Source: an uncultured Eggerthella sp. (GTDB lineage Bacteria; Actinomycetota; Coriobacteriia; Coriobacteriales; Eggerthellaceae). Taken from it: DNA of 6,741 nucleotides. The DNA lies in NCBI GenBank assembly GCA_900547965.1, contig URJE01000076.1, positions 1-6,741 on the forward strand, in the 5' to 3' direction. Within the stretch, counting starts at the first letter, position 1. Each line of letters begins with the position of its first letter. A program made the position numbers and the translations under genes. The notes under the pieces are model-generated. The model worked only from the letters and a program-made list of their open reading frames with translations. It was not told where the DNA came from and did not search any database. Shown here piece after piece: positions 4,276 to 6,741 of the stretch.

Positions 4276-6741
4276 ATGAGAGCTAATGGGTCGAGGGTTA
4301 TTGCGTGCGCCATGGCGCTCGCAATGGCAACATCGATAACGTTTCCCGTTGGGGCTTTCGCTGAAATCGGCGAGCCCGATCAGCTTCAGCATGAGCAGGG
4401 AAGCAAAGTGACCGGGGGGGGGTAACGTCGCTGATGGCGCAGATGCAGGTGACAACGGCGATTCTGTCGCTGCCAACGATTCTGCTGAGGGCTTGATTGA
4501 CGACCTTGCCGGTAAAGAGGGCGATGAGACTGGCGAGAGCCAGACCGATTCTGAGGAATCCGTCGGAGTCAAGCTTGCCAATACGTATGAGGTCTTGACG
4601 AACGAAGAGCTTGTAGGCGCGCTTGCGGCTATCGCTGCCTCCGAGGCCTCGGAGGCAACTATTCTCCTGAAGGCCGATGTGTCGGTCTCGTCTCTTCCGA
4701 ACAGCGGCGGTACTTCCACGTTTGGCGTGGACGGCAAGCACATTATCGTTCGCAGCGAAGAGGGCGCTCTCCACAAGCTGTCCTTCGCAGGCTACTGCAT
4801 TCTTAACGGCGCGTGTACGTTCGACAATGTGAACGTGACTGGCCGTAGGCTGTTCTGCAACGGTTACGAAACCGAGTTCACCAAAAACGGACAAATCCAT
4901 CTGAGCGAAACGCTTTACGGTGGCGGATACAAGACCACGGTCGGCAGCACCCATGTGGTGATCGCTGCGTCTGGCTACATCAATCCAACCAGCACTAGCG
5001 GCCTTCATGATGTAATCGGCGGATCGTACAAGGGTTCTGTTGAAGGCGATACGTATCTCGAGATCACCGGCGATATCAAAATGCAGGGCGGCAACCACCT
5101 TAATCCTGGCTGCATGAAGGGCGACGGTAGCAGTGGCGATGGCGCAGGTGTTCCCGATCTGTATGTCGGCGGCAACGCTACGCTTGTCTATGACAACAAG
5201 AACGCGAGCTCCTTCCCCTCCATCGAGGGTACCTATGGCTGCGAAATGAAGGGCGACGTAACGCTTGACATTCGTGCGGGCGGCACCTTGGGCATTGTCG
5301 GTACCTTCGATACCGTTGACGACTCGATCATCCGCGGCGACCTGCATATCATTGCGGGCTCGCAAGCCTACGAGAATAGCGACCGTACTTTGCGTCTGGG
5401 CGGCAACTGGCCTATCGTTGGCGCAGGTCACAGCTTTGCTACCGAGCCTGGCGCTGTTGGCAACTACGCTATTGACGGCAATATCGTCATCGATGCTTAC
5501 GAGAACGTGTGGAGCTGGGACAAGGGCACTGATCCCAAATCGTATGACATCCCTGAGATCTACGGCGCGATTCGTGGCACCGTTGGTGGCGACATAACTA
5601 TTAACGCCCACGGATCTCATGTGCAGAACATCTTCGGCGCAAGCGATTCCGTGGTAAGCGGCGCTGTCACGATTAACGCGACGGACGTTGATCTAAGGAA
5701 CAGCCTGTACGGCGATGAAGACTATGACGAGGGTTACGTTTTCGGGCTATGGGAAAAGGGTATCCCGGCAACCGCCGAAGGCCCTGTAACCATTAACATC
5801 AACGGCGGCGACGTCGGCCTTGTTATGGCTACGGACCAAACCGCGGCTCCTGCCGGATCCTCCATCAACGTGACGGGAAAGCCGAATATCCGCACGGGCA
5901 TTCGCGGAACGCAGGCAAGCAGGTATTCCTCTGATCATCCCGTGGCCAACATTTCTGCATGTGAAGCAACCATTCCTTTCATCAAGATGATGTCGCAGGT
6001 CAATGTTGCCGATGGCTCTAACGTTATTGCTCATATCATGAGCAATAACGCTGGCCTAAAAGTTGAAGAGGGAAGCTCTTTGACCACCGATGAAGGCCAG
6101 GTTTGGATTTGGGGAGATACTGTTGTTGGCGGTACTTGGGAGCAGAAGTACAGCCAAGCCGCGAACTATAACGATATTTTCGTTTCCGGAAATACTTCGG
6201 TAGGCCCCAAGGGGCATTTGATCAACCAGGGCACGAGCAACCTGAAGGGCGAAGTTGCCAATAGCGGTGCAATGGCCTTGATGGCGCCCGCTTTCCTTCA
6301 GGATGATTATGTTGCCGATAGGGGCGAGCTTCGTTTGCCCGCCGTTGTTTCTAACTACGATGGCACCGGAGACGGTGGTTCCATTCCTGTTGAGATCAAG
6401 GGCGTTTCTAGCGGCTCTACTACCGTTAATACGGTAAATCAAGACGATTGGAGCCAGCTCCAATGTCCAAACCTCGGAGACAATTACATCCTGTCTCAGA
6501 AGCTCGATAACGCTGCTGGCCCTGCGCAAGAGGTGTTTGTGCTTGGCAATGCGGATGCTACGTCCAAGGGCTGGTATCTCAAGAGGCTGGAAGATGCGGC
6601 TGGCGACGACACCGGTATGTTTATGTGGCAGGTCGCTAAGGGCGAGGAGCCGCCAGCTCCTGAGCCCCCGGTTAACCCCGATCCCTCGACTCCTGTCGAT
6701 CCCGCACCTGGCGCGCCGATCGACCCCAGAGACCCCGATCC
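4276..6741 (+). CDS. Secreted β-helix adhesin-like protein, out of frame at a poly-G tract in this copy (3' partial)
   Basis: The ATG opens a signal peptide (basic M-R-A-N-G-S-R, hydrophobic core, likely cleavage after G-A-F-A, residue 29). After 49 codons the frame meets TAA at 4423-4425, directly behind nine G (4414-4422). One base along, a frame starting GGT-AAC-GTC at 4421 is open without a stop to 6741. It is closed upstream by a TGA at 4409-4411 and has no start site of its own with a ribosome site, so both parts belong to one gene. Losing one G, or gaining two, would join them into at least 821 residues: acidic Asp/Glu/Gly linker (about 50-101), a start typical of pectate-lyase-like adhesive domains (T-Y-E-V-L-T-N-E-E-L, about 103), repeated G-D/x-V-T-L/I-x-I rungs suggesting a right-handed β-helix, and a Pro-rich wall linker from about 792 to the window edge. 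It is probably a wall-anchored adhesin; its ligand is unknown. It may be phase variable, decayed, or hit by a sequencing error. Confidence 0.8.
4414..4422 (+). repeat. Nine-G homopolymer, candidate phase-variation switch
   Basis: The nine consecutive G encode Gly-Gly-Gly and are followed at once by TAA in the signal-peptide frame. The long downstream frame is reached when the tract length changes by minus one or plus two. It sits just after the signal peptide in a flexible acidic region, where extra or missing glycines would be harmless. This is the usual location of simple-sequence contingency tracts in phase-variable surface genes of other bacteria. Confidence 0.8.

Noticed and set aside
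4298..5620. Long open frame (440 codons) on the minus strand opposite the adhesin-like gene
   Set aside because: It has no recognisable domain. The + strand here shows a ribosome site, a signal peptide, ordered β-rungs and a Pro-rich linker. Long antisense frames are common opposite GC-rich genes.

Overview
The window looks like a surface-protein locus of a Gram-positive actinobacterium, most likely class Coriobacteriia (Eggerthella/Slackia-like). The reasons are a moderately high GC content, secreted proteins built from streptococcal-pilin-type isopeptide domains, C-terminal K-T-G-D + hydrophobic + basic tails, and a β-helix adhesin-like protein with a proline-rich wall linker. No taxonomic marker was searched, so the assignment is an inference from style. 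All genes lie on the + strand.

Region 1 (1-1970): the 3' part of a large secreted protein (655 residues visible, 5' end outside the window) with four Spy0128/FctA-like domains. Each domain keeps the expected Lys...Glu...Asn triad for an intramolecular isopeptide bond. A C-terminal AKTGD motif, a membrane segment and a basic tail follow. About 100 residues of Ala/Gly/Ser/Asp/Glu-rich low-complexity sequence are inserted in domain 2. A strong terminator (2026-2063), a possible REP-like repeat before it and a second pair of stem-loops ending in seven T (2140-2212) lie downstream.

Region 2 (about 2300-3734): its own promoter (TTGGTA-17-GATAAT) drives a 415-residue paralogue. It has a signal peptide, domains matching domains 1 and 2 of the first protein but without the insertion, a short acidic linker and the same AKTGD-type tail. 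The two genes look like an old tandem duplication, one long and one short form of the same wall or pilus-like protein.

Region 3 (3842-4013): an initiator tRNA-fMet gene with CCA encoded, a good promoter, a palindrome between the -10 box and the mature 5' end, and a UUCG-loop terminator.

Region 4 (4264-6741): a strong ribosome binding site and signal peptide open a third secreted protein. After 49 codons the frame stops directly behind a run of nine G. One nucleotide out of phase, a frame of over 770 codons stays open to the window edge and encodes an acidic linker, a β-helix-like repeat region and a Pro-rich wall linker. The simplest reading is a phase-variable adhesin captured in the OFF state, since eight or eleven G would restore it. 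A sequencing error, a decayed gene or slippage during expression are alternatives. No sortase, integrase, transposase or CRISPR array is visible.
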